Part shown: positions 8,592 through 17,645 of the stretch, piece after piece | How the letters are laid out: the number at the start of each line of letters is the position of its first letter | Numbering within the stretch: position 1 is the stretch's first letter | NCBI GenBank assembly: GCA_900318335.1 | Contig: ONKF01000010.1 | Coordinates: 60,015 to 124,014 of the forward strand | From: an uncultured Prevotellaceae bacterium | GTDB taxonomy: Bacteria; Bacteroidota; Bacteroidia; Bacteroidales; Muribaculaceae | Length of the DNA: 64,000 nt | Direction of reading: 5' to 3' | Program-made: the position numbers and the translations under genes | The notes under the pieces: generated by a model | Seen by the model: the letters and a program-made list of their open reading frames with translations, nothing else | What the model was told of the DNA's origin: nothing | The model's database searches: none

Positions 8592-9575
8592 ATGGAGTTC
8601 AGGACGACAGTCAAGACGGGCGAGAACCGTGGATGGTTACATCACAGCAACAGCGTGGTGCTGCTGGGGTCATGCTTCAGCGACAACATTGGCGGCAAGA
8701 TGCACGGAGCATTTATCAATGCCACCGTCAATCCCATGGGGACCCTCTATAACCCCTTGAGCATCGCCGCCGGGGTGCAGCGCCTCATCGAGTGCCGCCC
8801 CATGGCTGGGCTGGAACTGTTCATGCAGGGCGGTGTGTGGAACAGCTATGATTTCCACTCGCGCCACTCCTTGCCCGACAAGCAGGCGACCATCGACCGC
8901 ATGAACCAGCGCATCGAGCAGGGCCACAATGCCTTGAAAACCGCCCAACTGCTCACCGTGACATTAGGAACAGCGATAGTCTATCGGTTGAAATCGACAG
9001 GCGAGGTCGTTGCCAACTGCCACAAGGTGCCACAGCACGAGTTTGAACGCAAGATGGCAACCATCGACGAGATGGCCACAGCCATCGACACCATGCTCAC
9101 GCGCCTGCATGAATTCAATCCAGGACTGCGCGTCATCCTCACCGTGAGTCCCATCCGCCACATTGCCGATGGTCTGGACGTCAACTCGTTGAGCAAGGCC
9201 TCGTTGCGCCTTGCTATCCACGAGGCCTTGGCTCGTCACAAGGAGTACTGCGACTATTTCCCCTCCTATGAGATCATGATGGACGACCTGCGCGACTACC
9301 GCTTCTACAGTAGCGACATGGTGCACCCGAGCGATGTGGCAGTGGAATACATCTGGCAAGCTTTTCAGGCAACCTACCTCGATGACCACAGTGCCCTGGC
9401 AGTGGCCCGTTGTGAGCGCATCCACAAGCGCCTGCAGCACCGGCCGATGAGTTCCAACCGCGAGACGGTGGACCGCTTCAACGCCGACACGGCCAGCGTG
9501 GTGCGCAACCTCATCAAGGAGTATCCCTACCTTGCCAACAATCCTGAACTTATTAAAGTGCTTGACCGAACATGA
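8592..9575 (+). CDS. GSCFA domain protein
   Basis: A 327-residue protein of the GSCFA family, named for the motif seen here as LLGSCFSDNIGGKM (about residues 24-37). The fold is SGNH-hydrolase-like: the serine of GSCFS is the likely nucleophile, and MVHPSDVAVEYIWQAF near residue 249 carries the Asp-His-type motif (HPSD). There is no signal peptide. It is the first gene of an operon and overlaps murF-alr by 4 nt (ATGA), which suggests translational coupling and a possible role in envelope or glycan metabolism. The substrate is unknown. Confidence 0.9.
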   Translation: MEFRTTVKTGENRGWLHHSNSVVLLGSCFSDNIGGKMHGAFINATVNPMGTLYNPLSIAAGVQRLIECRPMAGLELFMQGGVWNSYDFHSRHSLPDKQATIDRMNQRIEQGHNALKTAQLLTVTLGTAIVYRLKSTGEVVANCHKVPQHEFERKMATIDEMATAIDTMLTRLHEFNPGLRVILTVSPIRHIADGLDVNSLSKASLRLAIHEALARHKEYCDYFPSYEIMMDDLRDYRFYSSDMVHPSDVAVEYIWQAFQATYLDDHSALAVARCERIHKRLQHRPMSSNRETVDRFNADTASVVRNLIKEYPYLANNPELIKVLDRT

Positions 9576-12061
9576 ATTACTCGATAACTGAAATATCCAA
9601 TGTGCTGGAACTGACCAGCGAGCGCATTCTCGACGAGGATGCCATCGTGAGCCAGTTACTCACCGACTCCCGTTCGCTGACGCTACCGGGCGAGACCATC
9701 TTCTTTGCCCTGCGCACCGACGCGGGCGACGGCCACAACTACATCCCCGACCTGTTTGACAAGGGGGTGCGCAACTTTGTGGTCGCCAGCGACTACTTCC
9801 CGCTGCCCGAGTGCTCGGGAGCCAACTACCTGGCTGTGGAATCACCTCTTGAGGCTCTTCAAGCGCTGGCTACGTTCCACCGCAGGCGTTTCCGTGAACT
9901 GCCTGTTATCGGCATCACGGGCAGCCGCGGCAAGACCACCGTCAAAGAATGGCTTTACCAGCTGCTCAAGGACGATTACCGCATTGTACGCTCGCCACGC
10001 AGCTACAATTCCCAAATCGGTGTGCCCCTGTCCCTGTGGGAAATCGACAACAACACCGACCTGGCCATTATCGAAGCGGGCATCTCGACAACCGGCGAGA
10101 TGGATAACCTGCAAGCGATGATACGCCCCACCATAGGCATCATCACCAACCTGGGCAGCGAGCACAACGACGGTTTTGCATCGATGGAGCAGAAGGCCCA
10201 GGAGAAGGCTAAAATCCTGTATAACTGCGAGAGCGTTGTCTATTGTGCCGATGACCCGCTGGTAACCCATACTATCGCCCCGCTCGTCGAGAGCGACGTT
10301 GCCATGGGCATGTCCTGGTCTCGCAACCACTGCGAGGCGCCCTTGCAGGTCGAGCGCACCGACCGTGACGAGAAGAGCATCACCGTACACTATAGTTACG
10401 ACGACCAAGCCAGCGAGGTAACCATTCCTTTCACCGCCGACCGTGACCTTGACAATGCCATCATCTGTCTGGCGGTGCTGTTGCAATTGGGAATGGACCG
10501 CGACGTCATCTCTGAGCGCATGGCTGCACTCACACCTGTTGGCACACGACTCAACGTTATCGAGGGTGTGAACAACTGCACCGTCATCGTCGACAGCTAC
10601 ACCAGCGACTACTACTCGCTCACCCCGGCGCTTAACTTCATGACGCGCCGTGCAGGCAACAGACCATGCACCGTTATCCTAAGCGACCTGGCCACCGAAA
10701 GCTATAGCGGCGACGAGCTGTACATCCGCGTGAGCGAACTGCTCAAGACCAAGCGAGTCAACAGGCTGATGGGTATCGGCAAGGAGATGTGCCGCTATCG
10801 TCACTACTTCGACGAACTGCCCCAGGCGCGCTTCTATCACGACACCCAGGATTTCATGAGCGACTTTGCCAAGGGCGACTTTGACGACGAGACCATTCTT
10901 ATCAAGGGAGACCCGAGATTTGGTTTCAGCCAGATTATCAACCTGCTAGAGGCCAAGCAACACATGACCGTCATGGAAGTGGACCTGAATGCGCTGGCCC
11001 ATAACTTCAAGTTCTTCAAGTCCCTTATCAAACCCGGAACCAAGACCGTGGGCATGGTCAAGGCCAGCGGCTATGGCGCCGGCAGCTATGAGATTGCCAA
11101 GACGCTTCAGGACTGCGGATGCGACTATCTGGCTGTCGCCGTACACGACGAGGGTGTAGAGCTGCGCAAGGCGAGCATCACCATGCCCGTCATCGTGCTC
11201 AACCCTAACGGCGTGAACTACAAGGCGATGTTCCAGTATCGTCTGGAGCCCGAACTCTATAGCATCGAGATGGCGCGTGACCTCATCAAGGAGGGCAAAC
11301 GATATGGCGTGCAGGGATTCCCCGTCCACATCAAAATTGACAGCGGTATGCACCGCCTGGGCTTTACCCGTGAACAGTTGCCCGAGCTCATCGAACTGCT
11401 CAAGACCCAGGACATTATCACGCCGTCATCGGTATTCACCCACCTGAGCGTTGCCGACGAACCTGATCAGGACGCCTATACCCAAGACCAGTTTGCTTAT
11501 TTCGACTCCTGTAGCGAATTGTTGCAGCAATCGTTTGATCACTATATCATGCGCCACGTGCTCAACACCAGCGGTATCGTGCGTTTCCCCGAGCGCCAGT
11601 ACGACATGGTGCGCATCGGTATCGGCCTGTACGGTATCCGCACGCTGTTCGACGGTAGCGAGGACACGCTCAAGCCCGTATCGGCTCTGCGTTCCATCAT
11701 CATCAGCATCAAGGACTGGCCCGCCGGCACGACCATCGGCTACGGCCGCCGCGGTGTGCTGGAACGCGACAGCCGCATCGCCACGGTGACCATCGGCTAT
11801 GCCGACGGCTTTGACCGTCACTTCGGCAACGGGGCCGTGAAGATGTGGGTGAACGGCAAGTTGTGTCCCACCGTGGGCACCGTGTGCATGGACGCAGTGA
11901 TGATTGACGTGACCGACGCCCCCTGCAAGGTGGGCGACACAGTCGAGATATTCGGTGAGCATGTGCCCATCGAGCAACTGAGCGAGGCCCGCGGCACCAT
12001 CCCCTACGAGATATTGACCAGCGTCTCGCCGCGCGTCAAGAGAGTTTACTATCGTGAATAA
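9572..12061 (+). CDS. murF-alr: Bifunctional MurF (UDP-MurNAc-tripeptide:D-Ala-D-Ala ligase)/alanine racemase
   Basis: A fused cytoplasmic enzyme of peptidoglycan synthesis with 829 residues. The N-terminal MurF part (about 1-460) adds D-Ala-D-Ala to the UDP-MurNAc tripeptide, with the ATP loop GSRGKTT at 117-123. The C-terminal part (from about 465) is a PLP alanine racemase with Lys497 in MVKASGYGAGS as the PLP lysine, and RIGIGLYGI and TVGTVCMDAVMIDVT as further family motifs. The fusion lets one polypeptide make D-Ala and use its dipeptide; it is known in Bacteroidota. It overlaps GSCFA upstream by 4 nt and the next gene starts 3 nt after its stop. Confidence 0.95.
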   Translation: MNYSITEISNVLELTSERILDEDAIVSQLLTDSRSLTLPGETIFFALRTDAGDGHNYIPDLFDKGVRNFVVASDYFPLPECSGANYLAVESPLEALQALATFHRRRFRELPVIGITGSRGKTTVKEWLYQLLKDDYRIVRSPRSYNSQIGVPLSLWEIDNNTDLAIIEAGISTTGEMDNLQAMIRPTIGIITNLGSEHNDGFASMEQKAQEKAKILYNCESVVYCADDPLVTHTIAPLVESDVAMGMSWSRNHCEAPLQVERTDRDEKSITVHYSYDDQASEVTIPFTADRDLDNAIICLAVLLQLGMDRDVISERMAALTPVGTRLNVIEGVNNCTVIVDSYTSDYYSLTPALNFMTRRAGNRPCTVILSDLATESYSGDELYIRVSELLKTKRVNRLMGIGKEMCRYRHYFDELPQARFYHDTQDFMSDFAKGDFDDETILIKGDPRFGFSQIINLLEAKQHMTVMEVDLNALAHNFKFFKSLIKPGTKTVGMVKASGYGAGSYEIAKTLQDCGCDYLAVAVHDEGVELRKASITMPVIVLNPNGVNYKAMFQYRLEPELYSIEMARDLIKEGKRYGVQGFPVHIKIDSGMHRLGFTREQLPELIELLKTQDIITPSSVFTHLSVADEPDQDAYTQDQFAYFDSCSELLQQSFDHYIMRHVLNTSGIVRFPERQYDMVRIGIGLYGIRTLFDGSEDTLKPVSALRSIIISIKDWPAGTTIGYGRRGVLERDSRIATVTIGYADGFDRHFGNGAVKMWVNGKLCPTVGTVCMDAVMIDVTDAPCKVGDTVEIFGEHVPIEQLSEARGTIPYEILTSVSPRVKRVYYRE

Positions 12062-12064
12062 GAC

Positions 12065-13237
12065 ATGAAACGAACCCTATATGACATATTGCTGCTGACG
12101 GCTTTAATCATGGGCTGCGCCACAAGCGCGCTGGCCCAGGACATCGAGGCTAACGGCATCTACTATAATATCATCAGCGACACCCAGGTTGAGGTCGCGC
12201 CTGCCTATTGGGATGGCGTGAACCACTATCAGGGCTGCATCATCCTGCCCGAGCGTGTATATTGCGACGGAGTGAACTACGACATCGCCGCCATTGCACC
12301 CAGGGCATTCTGGCGGTCGGCCGTGACCGAGGTGCAGATACCCAACAGCGTCACCATGATTGGCGAGGCAGCGTTTGCCGATGCCGACGAACTGGCTAAC
12401 ATCACCTTGCCTCTGGGACTGACTGCCGTGAGCAGATACATGCTGGCTGGCACTGCCGTAACCCATGTGGTCCTGCCTGAGGGGGTGACCAGCATCGGCA
12501 AGGGCGCATTTGAGGACTGCAGCTACTTGAGCACTGTGTTCCTGCCCGCCTCGCTGCGTTATATCGGTGAGTCGGCGTTCGGATACTGCTCCAGTCTTAA
12601 CGAAATCTACAGCGATGCCTCCATTCCTCCCTTGACGATGAGCGACAACACCTTTGAGGGATGCGACGGCGTCCACGTGATGCTGGCCGATGCTGCCACG
12701 ACAAGCCGCTACCAGGATGATCCCGTGTGGGGCGACGATGACCTGTTCACACTGTGGATAGACGAAGGTTTGGCCGTGCTGCCCACCATGCAACAGGAGA
12801 ACCTGGGCGAGAACTGGACAGCTTTGACCTTGGGCAACAGCCTGGCTTACAAGATATATGGTCCCGACGGCTACCTGGTTGCCGTGACCGCTGCCGACCG
12901 CTACTTCCTGCCTATCGGTGCCCAAAGCACCGACTATCTGGTCGTGCCCACCACCTTGATGTATGATGAGGAAGACCTGCAACTTGTTGCGACTGCCGAG
13001 CCTGCCGCCATCGAGGAGGTTGAGGAAGAACGTCCCGAAGGCAAGTTAACCATCGTGGGCATCGACGGCACCATCTATATCAACGGCGACACCCACGGGA
13101 TGTGGACGTTCATCTATGACGTGTATGGCAACCTGTGGTATGAGCGCCCCGCCGTCAACAACTGGATCAGCCTGCCCGGACCGCGTGTCTATATTGTGCG
13201 TGTGGGCAAAACGGTCCGTAAAGTCTTTGTGAACTGA
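12065..13237 (+). CDS. Secreted BspA-type leucine-rich repeat protein with T9SS-like tail
   Basis: A 390-residue exported protein. Residues 1-24 form a signal peptide ending in ALAQ. The middle (about 75-190) holds BspA/LRR_5-type repeats such as VTEVQIPNSVTMIGEAAF, VTHVVLPEGVTSIGKGAF and LSTVFLPASLRYIGESAF. The C-terminus (about 330-390) has the look of a T9SS type A sorting domain, with VYGNLWYERP and the closing PRVYIVRVGKTVRKVFVN. It is probably a cell-surface adhesin or binding protein. It sits between murF-alr and tadA, overlapping tadA by one base, an unexpected place for a surface protein. Confidence 0.85.
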   Translation: MKRTLYDILLLTALIMGCATSALAQDIEANGIYYNIISDTQVEVAPAYWDGVNHYQGCIILPERVYCDGVNYDIAAIAPRAFWRSAVTEVQIPNSVTMIGEAAFADADELANITLPLGLTAVSRYMLAGTAVTHVVLPEGVTSIGKGAFEDCSYLSTVFLPASLRYIGESAFGYCSSLNEIYSDASIPPLTMSDNTFEGCDGVHVMLADAATTSRYQDDPVWGDDDLFTLWIDEGLAVLPTMQQENLGENWTALTLGNSLAYKIYGPDGYLVAVTAADRYFLPIGAQSTDYLVVPTTLMYDEEDLQLVATAEPAAIEEVEEERPEGKLTIVGIDGTIYINGDTHGMWTFIYDVYGNLWYERPAVNNWISLPGPRVYIVRVGKTVRKVFVN

Positions 13238-13704
13238 TGCTGAACAAGGAAGATATCGACATCAAGTATATGCGCTTGGCCCTCGACGAGGCCCATAAGG
13301 CGCTCGAGCGCGATGAGGTACCCATCGGAGCCGTCATCGTGAGCAAGGGACGCGTCATCGGCCGGGGCCACAACCTGACCGAAGCGCTCACCGACGTCAC
13401 CGCCCATGCCGAGATGCAGGCTATCACCGCCGCTGCCTCGACCTTGGGCGGCAAGTACTTGACCGACTGCACCCTCTATGTCACAGTCGAGCCTTGCCTG
13501 ATGTGTGCCGGAGCACTGGCCTGGAGCCAGATTTCACGCATCGTCTATGGAGCGAGCGACGATAAGCGCGGCTATCACACGATGTGCGCTGCTCCGTTCC
13601 ACCCCAAAACGGTGGTCACGGGAGGCATACTGGGCGAAGAGTGCAGTAAACTGATGACCGACTTCTTCAAGAAAAAACGACCGCTTAAAACCAAGGAAAA
13701 ATGA
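13237..13704 (+). CDS. tadA: tRNA-specific adenosine deaminase
   Basis: Deaminates A34 to inosine in tRNA-Arg(ACG). The 155-residue protein has the zinc motif HAEMQ (HAE with catalytic Glu) and PCLMCAGALAW (PCxxC). Length matches TadA. It shares one base with the preceding gene (TGATG) and overlaps the following esterase by 4 nt, so the cluster is clearly one transcription unit. A cytosine-deaminase function is less likely given the high match to TadA motifs. Confidence 0.93.
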   Translation: MLNKEDIDIKYMRLALDEAHKALERDEVPIGAVIVSKGRVIGRGHNLTEALTDVTAHAEMQAITAAASTLGGKYLTDCTLYVTVEPCLMCAGALAWSQISRIVYGASDDKRGYHTMCAAPFHPKTVVTGGILGEECSKLMTDFFKKKRPLKTKEK

Positions 13705-14618
13705 GAAGAATCTTACTCCGAACGATTGTGCTTGCGGCTGCTGTCCTGTTCATGACAGCTGGCGCGTGTGCCCATCCTGCCCCCCAATCCGCACCCCAGG
13801 AGGGCATTGAGAAGAAACAGATACTGCCTCAAGCCGACACCATCGAGGTCATAAGCCAGAAGATGGGGCGCAATATCAAGAATGTGGTTATCAAGCCCGC
13901 GCAATACCAGTGCCCTGACTTGAGCGGCAAACGTTATCCCGTGCTCTATCTGCTCCACGGGGCCTATGGCTGCTACAACGACTGGTCCCACAAGACCAAC
14001 CTGGATAGCCTGGCCAACAAGTATGATGTCATCATCGTGTGTCCCGATGGCCAGGACAGCTGGTACTTTGACTCCCCCATCGACCCCACGATGCAGTTCG
14101 AGACCTACGTGAGCAAGGAACTGGTGGAATACATCGACAGCCACTACCGCACAATCGCCAACCGCTACATGCGTGCCATCACAGGCTTGAGCATGGGCGG
14201 ACATGGGGCACTCTTCCTCGCCTGGAAGCACCCAGAGGTGTTCTGGTCCTGCGGCAGCATGAGCGGCAACATGGACATCACCCAATTCCCCGACAGATGG
14301 CACATCAAGGACCGACTGGGCGACTACGAGAGCAACAAGCAGCGCTGGCAAGACCATGCCGTGTGCAACCTTGTGGAACGGTTAAAATCCAATGTCCTCC
14401 AGCCAGCCCAGAACATCATCATCGATGATGGGTTGAACGACATCTTCATCAAGAACAATATCGCCCTGCACGAGCAGTTGGTCGAGAATGGCATCAACCA
14501 CGACTTCACTGTGCGTCCCGGCCGTCACAGTTGGGATTACTGGGTAAACTCGCTTGATTATCACATGATGTTCTTCCAGAAGGCCTTTGCCCGCGGAACT
14601 GAACTCATGAACCAATAA
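13701..14618 (+). CDS. Secreted esterase, alpha/beta hydrolase (esterase D / FrmB-like)
   Basis: A 305-residue exported alpha/beta hydrolase. Residues 1-25 are a signal peptide ending AGACAH. The nucleophile elbow is GLSMGGHGA (Ser at about 158), with PVLYLLHGAYGCYNDW as the oxyanion region, an acidic residue in IIDDGLND, and the catalytic histidine probably in RPGRHSWDYW. The family includes feruloyl and acetyl esterases of carbohydrate degradation, but no carbohydrate-binding module is present. It overlaps tadA by 4 nt. Confidence 0.88.
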   Translation: MRRILLRTIVLAAAVLFMTAGACAHPAPQSAPQEGIEKKQILPQADTIEVISQKMGRNIKNVVIKPAQYQCPDLSGKRYPVLYLLHGAYGCYNDWSHKTNLDSLANKYDVIIVCPDGQDSWYFDSPIDPTMQFETYVSKELVEYIDSHYRTIANRYMRAITGLSMGGHGALFLAWKHPEVFWSCGSMSGNMDITQFPDRWHIKDRLGDYESNKQRWQDHAVCNLVERLKSNVLQPAQNIIIDDGLNDIFIKNNIALHEQLVENGINHDFTVRPGRHSWDYWVNSLDYHMMFFQKAFARGTELMNQ

Positions 14619-14641
14619 CCATTGACAACGACACGACAACT

Positions 14642-15676
14642 ATGCAGAAACGACCCAAAATACTCATTATTTATACCGGCGGTACCATCGGCATGATTGA
14701 GAATCCCGAGACCCATGCCTTGCAACCATTTGATTTCACCCACCTGATGGACAATGTGCCCAAGGTTAAAAAGCTCGATTTCGACATCGATAACATCCAG
14801 TTTAACCCTCCTATCGACAGTTCCAACATGGACCCGACGCACTGGCGTGACATCGCGCTGGCTATCGAGGAACGCTATTACATGTACGACGGCTTTGTGG
14901 TCCTCCACGGCACCGATACGATGGCGTTCACGGCTTCGGCATTGAGTTTCATGCTCGAGAACCTGAGCAAACCCGTTATCATCACGGGCTCACAATTGCC
15001 CATCGGCGAGGTGCGCACCGACGGCGAGGAGAACCTGATCACCGCCCTGCAGGTGGCTGCCGCCATCGACGAGAAGGGCCGTCCACGGGTCCAAGAAGTC
15101 GCCATCCTGTTTGAGAACTACCTGTGGCGCGGCAACCGTGCCACCAAGATGAGCGCCGACAACTTCAACGCCTTCAAGAGCTTCAACTATCCAGAACTTG
15201 CCGAAATCGGATTGGATATCGAGTATAACGAGGCCAGTTTGAGGAAGATGCCTCCACGCCCGCTGCGGGTGTGCACCAACATGGACACCAACGTCATGTT
15301 CATCGAGCTCAATCCAGGCATGACCGAGCAGACGCTTGACTACCTGCTGCACACACCCGACGTCAAGGGCATCGTGCTGAAGACCTACGGTGCAGGCAAC
15401 ACCCCGAGCCATCCCTGGTTCATCAAGCGCATCCGCGAAGCCGTGGAGCGCGGTGTAGTCATCGTCAACATTACCCAATGTGTAAGCGGTGGCGTGAACT
15501 GTTCCCTCTACGAGACCGGTAAGAGCCTGCTGGACGCCGGAGTCATCAGTGGCGCCGACATGACCAGCGAGGCCGCCATCACCAAGCTGATGTTCCTCTT
15601 CGGCATGGGCTATTCTCCCAACATGGTCAAGAAATACATGGTGAGCGACATGTGTGGTGAGGTCACTATCCCTTGA
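14642..15676 (+). CDS. ansA: L-asparaginase, type I
   Basis: Hydrolyses asparagine to aspartate and ammonia. The 344-residue protein lacks a signal peptide, so it is of the cytoplasmic type. The two active-site signatures are IIYTGGTIGMIE near the N-terminus (nucleophile Thr) and VVLHGTDTMAFTASAL (about 87-102). ENYLWRGNRATK is typical of the family. It follows the esterase by 23 nt and may be the last gene of that operon. Confidence 0.94.
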   Translation: MQKRPKILIIYTGGTIGMIENPETHALQPFDFTHLMDNVPKVKKLDFDIDNIQFNPPIDSSNMDPTHWRDIALAIEERYYMYDGFVVLHGTDTMAFTASALSFMLENLSKPVIITGSQLPIGEVRTDGEENLITALQVAAAIDEKGRPRVQEVAILFENYLWRGNRATKMSADNFNAFKSFNYPELAEIGLDIEYNEASLRKMPPRPLRVCTNMDTNVMFIELNPGMTEQTLDYLLHTPDVKGIVLKTYGAGNTPSHPWFIKRIREAVERGVVIVNITQCVSGGVNCSLYETGKSLLDAGVISGADMTSEAAITKLMFLFGMGYSPNMVKKYMVSDMCGEVTIP

Positions 15677-15756
15677 CCCCCACATTTTGTCAGTCCAACA
15701 ACTTGAACCAATAATCTGACATTTCCAACATTATTAATCCTTATAAACCCAAAAAG

Positions 15757-16131
15757 ATGAAAAAGTTACTGTTTTTAATGACATTAATGATGCCTTTGTT
15801 ATTCGCATCATGTGGAGACGATAAAGACGAACCCACTTCTTTCAGCAAGCAACTTGTTGGAGAATGGGAGGAAATCAACGGTCCTGAACTTGAACTGTTC
15901 CACCTCAAGTTTAACTCAGACCATAAAGGCCTATTCTGGATAACCGAAAATGGAGTGAAAATTGAGGAAACCGCATTCACATGGGCACAAGATGGTAATA
16001 ATGTGGTTGTCACGGTAACCGTAGATGGCGAGACTTCGACGGGAACAGGCATCTTTAGAGACGGCTTCCTGTTCCTCTATGATGATACCGAGGGGATAGA
16101 GAGCGCTATCGTCTATAAAAAAGTGAAATAG
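15757..16131 (+). CDS. Small lipoprotein, lipocalin-like
   Basis: A 124-residue lipoprotein with the signal MKKLLFLMTLMMPLLFASC, lipobox FASC and acidic GDDKDEP after the cysteine, consistent with surface export in Bacteroidota. The remainder (QLVGEWEEI, then alternating beta strands such as NNVVVTVTVDGE and ending YDDTEGIESAIVYKKVK) looks like a small lipocalin-like beta barrel. Function is unknown. It is followed by a strong bidirectional hairpin. Confidence 0.7.
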   Translation: MKKLLFLMTLMMPLLFASCGDDKDEPTSFSKQLVGEWEEINGPELELFHLKFNSDHKGLFWITENGVKIEETAFTWAQDGNNVVVTVTVDGETSTGTGIFRDGFLFLYDDTEGIESAIVYKKVK

Positions 16132-16156
16132 CCACTTTTCTTTACTGGAATACAAT

Positions 16157-16194
16157 AATTAGGGTGTGTCACAAAATAATGACACACCCTAATT
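16157..16194. terminator. Bidirectional hairpin between convergent genes
   Basis: A perfect 15-bp stem pairs 16157-16171 (AATTAGGGTGTGTCA) with 16180-16194, with an 8-nt loop. It serves both the lipoprotein gene and the convergent DUF4332 gene. The core AGGGTGTGTCA matches the stems at 2631 and 47310. Confidence 0.8.
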
Positions 16195-16219
16195 GTTTGG
16201 TTGGGGTTGATGGCCTCGG

Positions 16220-16627
16220 TTAATAGGTCATGCGGGGCTCGAGTTCTTTGGCCTGAGCAATCATCCGCTCCAGCTCACTCTCGACAGGTACACGGCGGCA
16301 CAAGTGTTTCTCGTCGTTTACCTCGACCAGCTTGGCGGCGAGATTAGCGGGCACGCGATGGCGCAATTCCTTAACGGTATCAACGCCTGCAGCCTCGAGC
16401 AACTCGGCAAACTGCGGTCCAATTCCATCGACACGGAAGAGGTCGGCATGATTGGTCCAGCGCAAGATCAGTTTCTCGCTAATGCCTGTTTTATCGGCCA
16501 GTTCCTTACGACCAGCAGGAGCGGCACAACGGTCCAGCAACTGCTCTACGGTATCAATGTTCTCGGCCATCAACTTCGAGGCGAAATTTTCGCCAATGCC
16601 TTCGATGTCAATAATCTTGTAATTCAT
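16220..16627 (-). CDS. DUF4332 helix-hairpin-helix protein
   Basis: A 135-residue protein containing two helix-hairpin-helix units, seen as IEGIGENFASKLMAENIDTVEQLL and VDGIGPQFAELLEAAGVDTVKELR. This is the DUF4332 arrangement, with homology to DNA-binding HhH modules. It has no signal peptide or catalytic motif. It may bind DNA or act as a scaffold; no context clarifies its role. It is transcribed alone on the minus strand. Confidence 0.75.
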   Translation of the reverse strand: MNYKIIDIEGIGENFASKLMAENIDTVEQLLDRCAAPAGRKELADKTGISEKLILRWTNHADLFRVDGIGPQFAELLEAAGVDTVKELRHRVPANLAAKLVEVNDEKHLCRRVPVESELERMIAQAKELEPRMTY

Positions 16628-16773
16628 TATTCAGATTAAATTTTTTGGTAGTAATTAAATTAAACAAATTAATAATTCCATAAAAAGCCGGAAATGTCTA
16701 ACTTTTAGACGCCATAAAATTACAATCTTTCTGATGAAAAAACAAGAAATTTACATTTTTTAATTATCTACAG

Positions 16774-17463
16774 TTACTCAGCCTTCTTGTCGCAGTTGCA
16801 GTCGATAATCTTCCAGATCAAGGCTGCAAGCGCACCACCGACAAACGGGCCAACGATGAATACCCACAACTCACTGAGTGCCTGACCGCCCTGGAAGAGT
16901 GCGGGACCAATGGAACGTGCGGGGTTAACCGAGGTGCCGGTGAAGTGGATACCCACGAGATGGATAAGGATGAGTGACAGACCGATGGCCAGACCAGCGA
17001 AGTTGTTGGTGGCGCCGTTGGTTACCGAGGTAGCACCCAGCACAACCAGCACAAAGAGCATAGTCAATACAATCTCAACAATCAAGCCATTGGTTACACC
17101 AAAAGCACATGAGTTGGCACCCGTGCTCGTCGTAATGATGGCGTCGGGAGAAGCGGTACCCACGATGCCGGCCAGCACTGCAGCGGCCAGAATGGCGCCA
17201 ATCACCTGAAATACCATATACATACCGCAATCCTTAGCATTCATGCGGCCACTCAGGAACACACCCAGAGTGATTGCAGGATTGATGTGGCATCCACTGA
17301 TTCCACCGATGGTATAGGCCATAGCCACAACTGCCAGACCGAAAGCCATCGCTGTACCTACTACCGATGCTGTATCGGCTCCGCAACCAAGTGCTACAGC
17401 CGCACCACATCCCAAGAACGTCAGCACAAACGTGCCCACCATTTCAGCTAAATACTTTTTCAT
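16774..17463 (-). CDS. aqpZ: Aquaporin (MIP family, AqpZ-like)
   Basis: A channel for water across the inner membrane. The 229-residue protein has six hydrophobic helices and both NPA loops, in GCHINPAITLGVFLSG and GTSVNPARSIGPALF. The second loop keeps the Arg of the selectivity filter (NPAR). The NPAR sequence with an upstream aromatic/His pattern favours a water channel over a glycerol facilitator, and no glycerol genes are near. It has its own promoter (17538-17568). Confidence 0.92.
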   Translation of the reverse strand: MKKYLAEMVGTFVLTFLGCGAAVALGCGADTASVVGTAMAFGLAVVAMAYTIGGISGCHINPAITLGVFLSGRMNAKDCGMYMVFQVIGAILAAAVLAGIVGTASPDAIITTSTGANSCAFGVTNGLIVEIVLTMLFVLVVLGATSVTNGATNNFAGLAIGLSLILIHLVGIHFTGTSVNPARSIGPALFQGGQALSELWVFIVGPFVGGALAALIWKIIDCNCDKKAE

Positions 17464-17537
17464 ACTGAAAATTTTGATTTTATATAGTTAAACATGTGAT
17501 TATTGGACAACAAAATGTTATTTATCATTAGAATGCG

Positions 17538-17568
17538 CAAACTTAGCAATTTTTAATGAAGAACACAA
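17538..17568 (-). promoter_or_regulatory. Promoter of aqpZ
   Basis: On the minus strand TTG (17566-17568) and TAAGTTTG (17538-17545) are 20 nt apart, giving a leader of nearly 70 nt. It is divergent from the promoter of the next gene, whose TATATTTG lies at 17590-17597. Confidence 0.6.
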
Positions 17569-17645
17569 GTATTTATGATAAAAACTTCCTATATTTGCAA
17601 GTTCATTACACTTGTAAACTTAATAACCGATAATAAGAGAAAACT

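Noticed and set aside
12104-12982. A 292-codon minus-strand frame opposite the LRR protein
   Set aside because: Antisense shadow of a gene with a signal peptide and LRR repeats.
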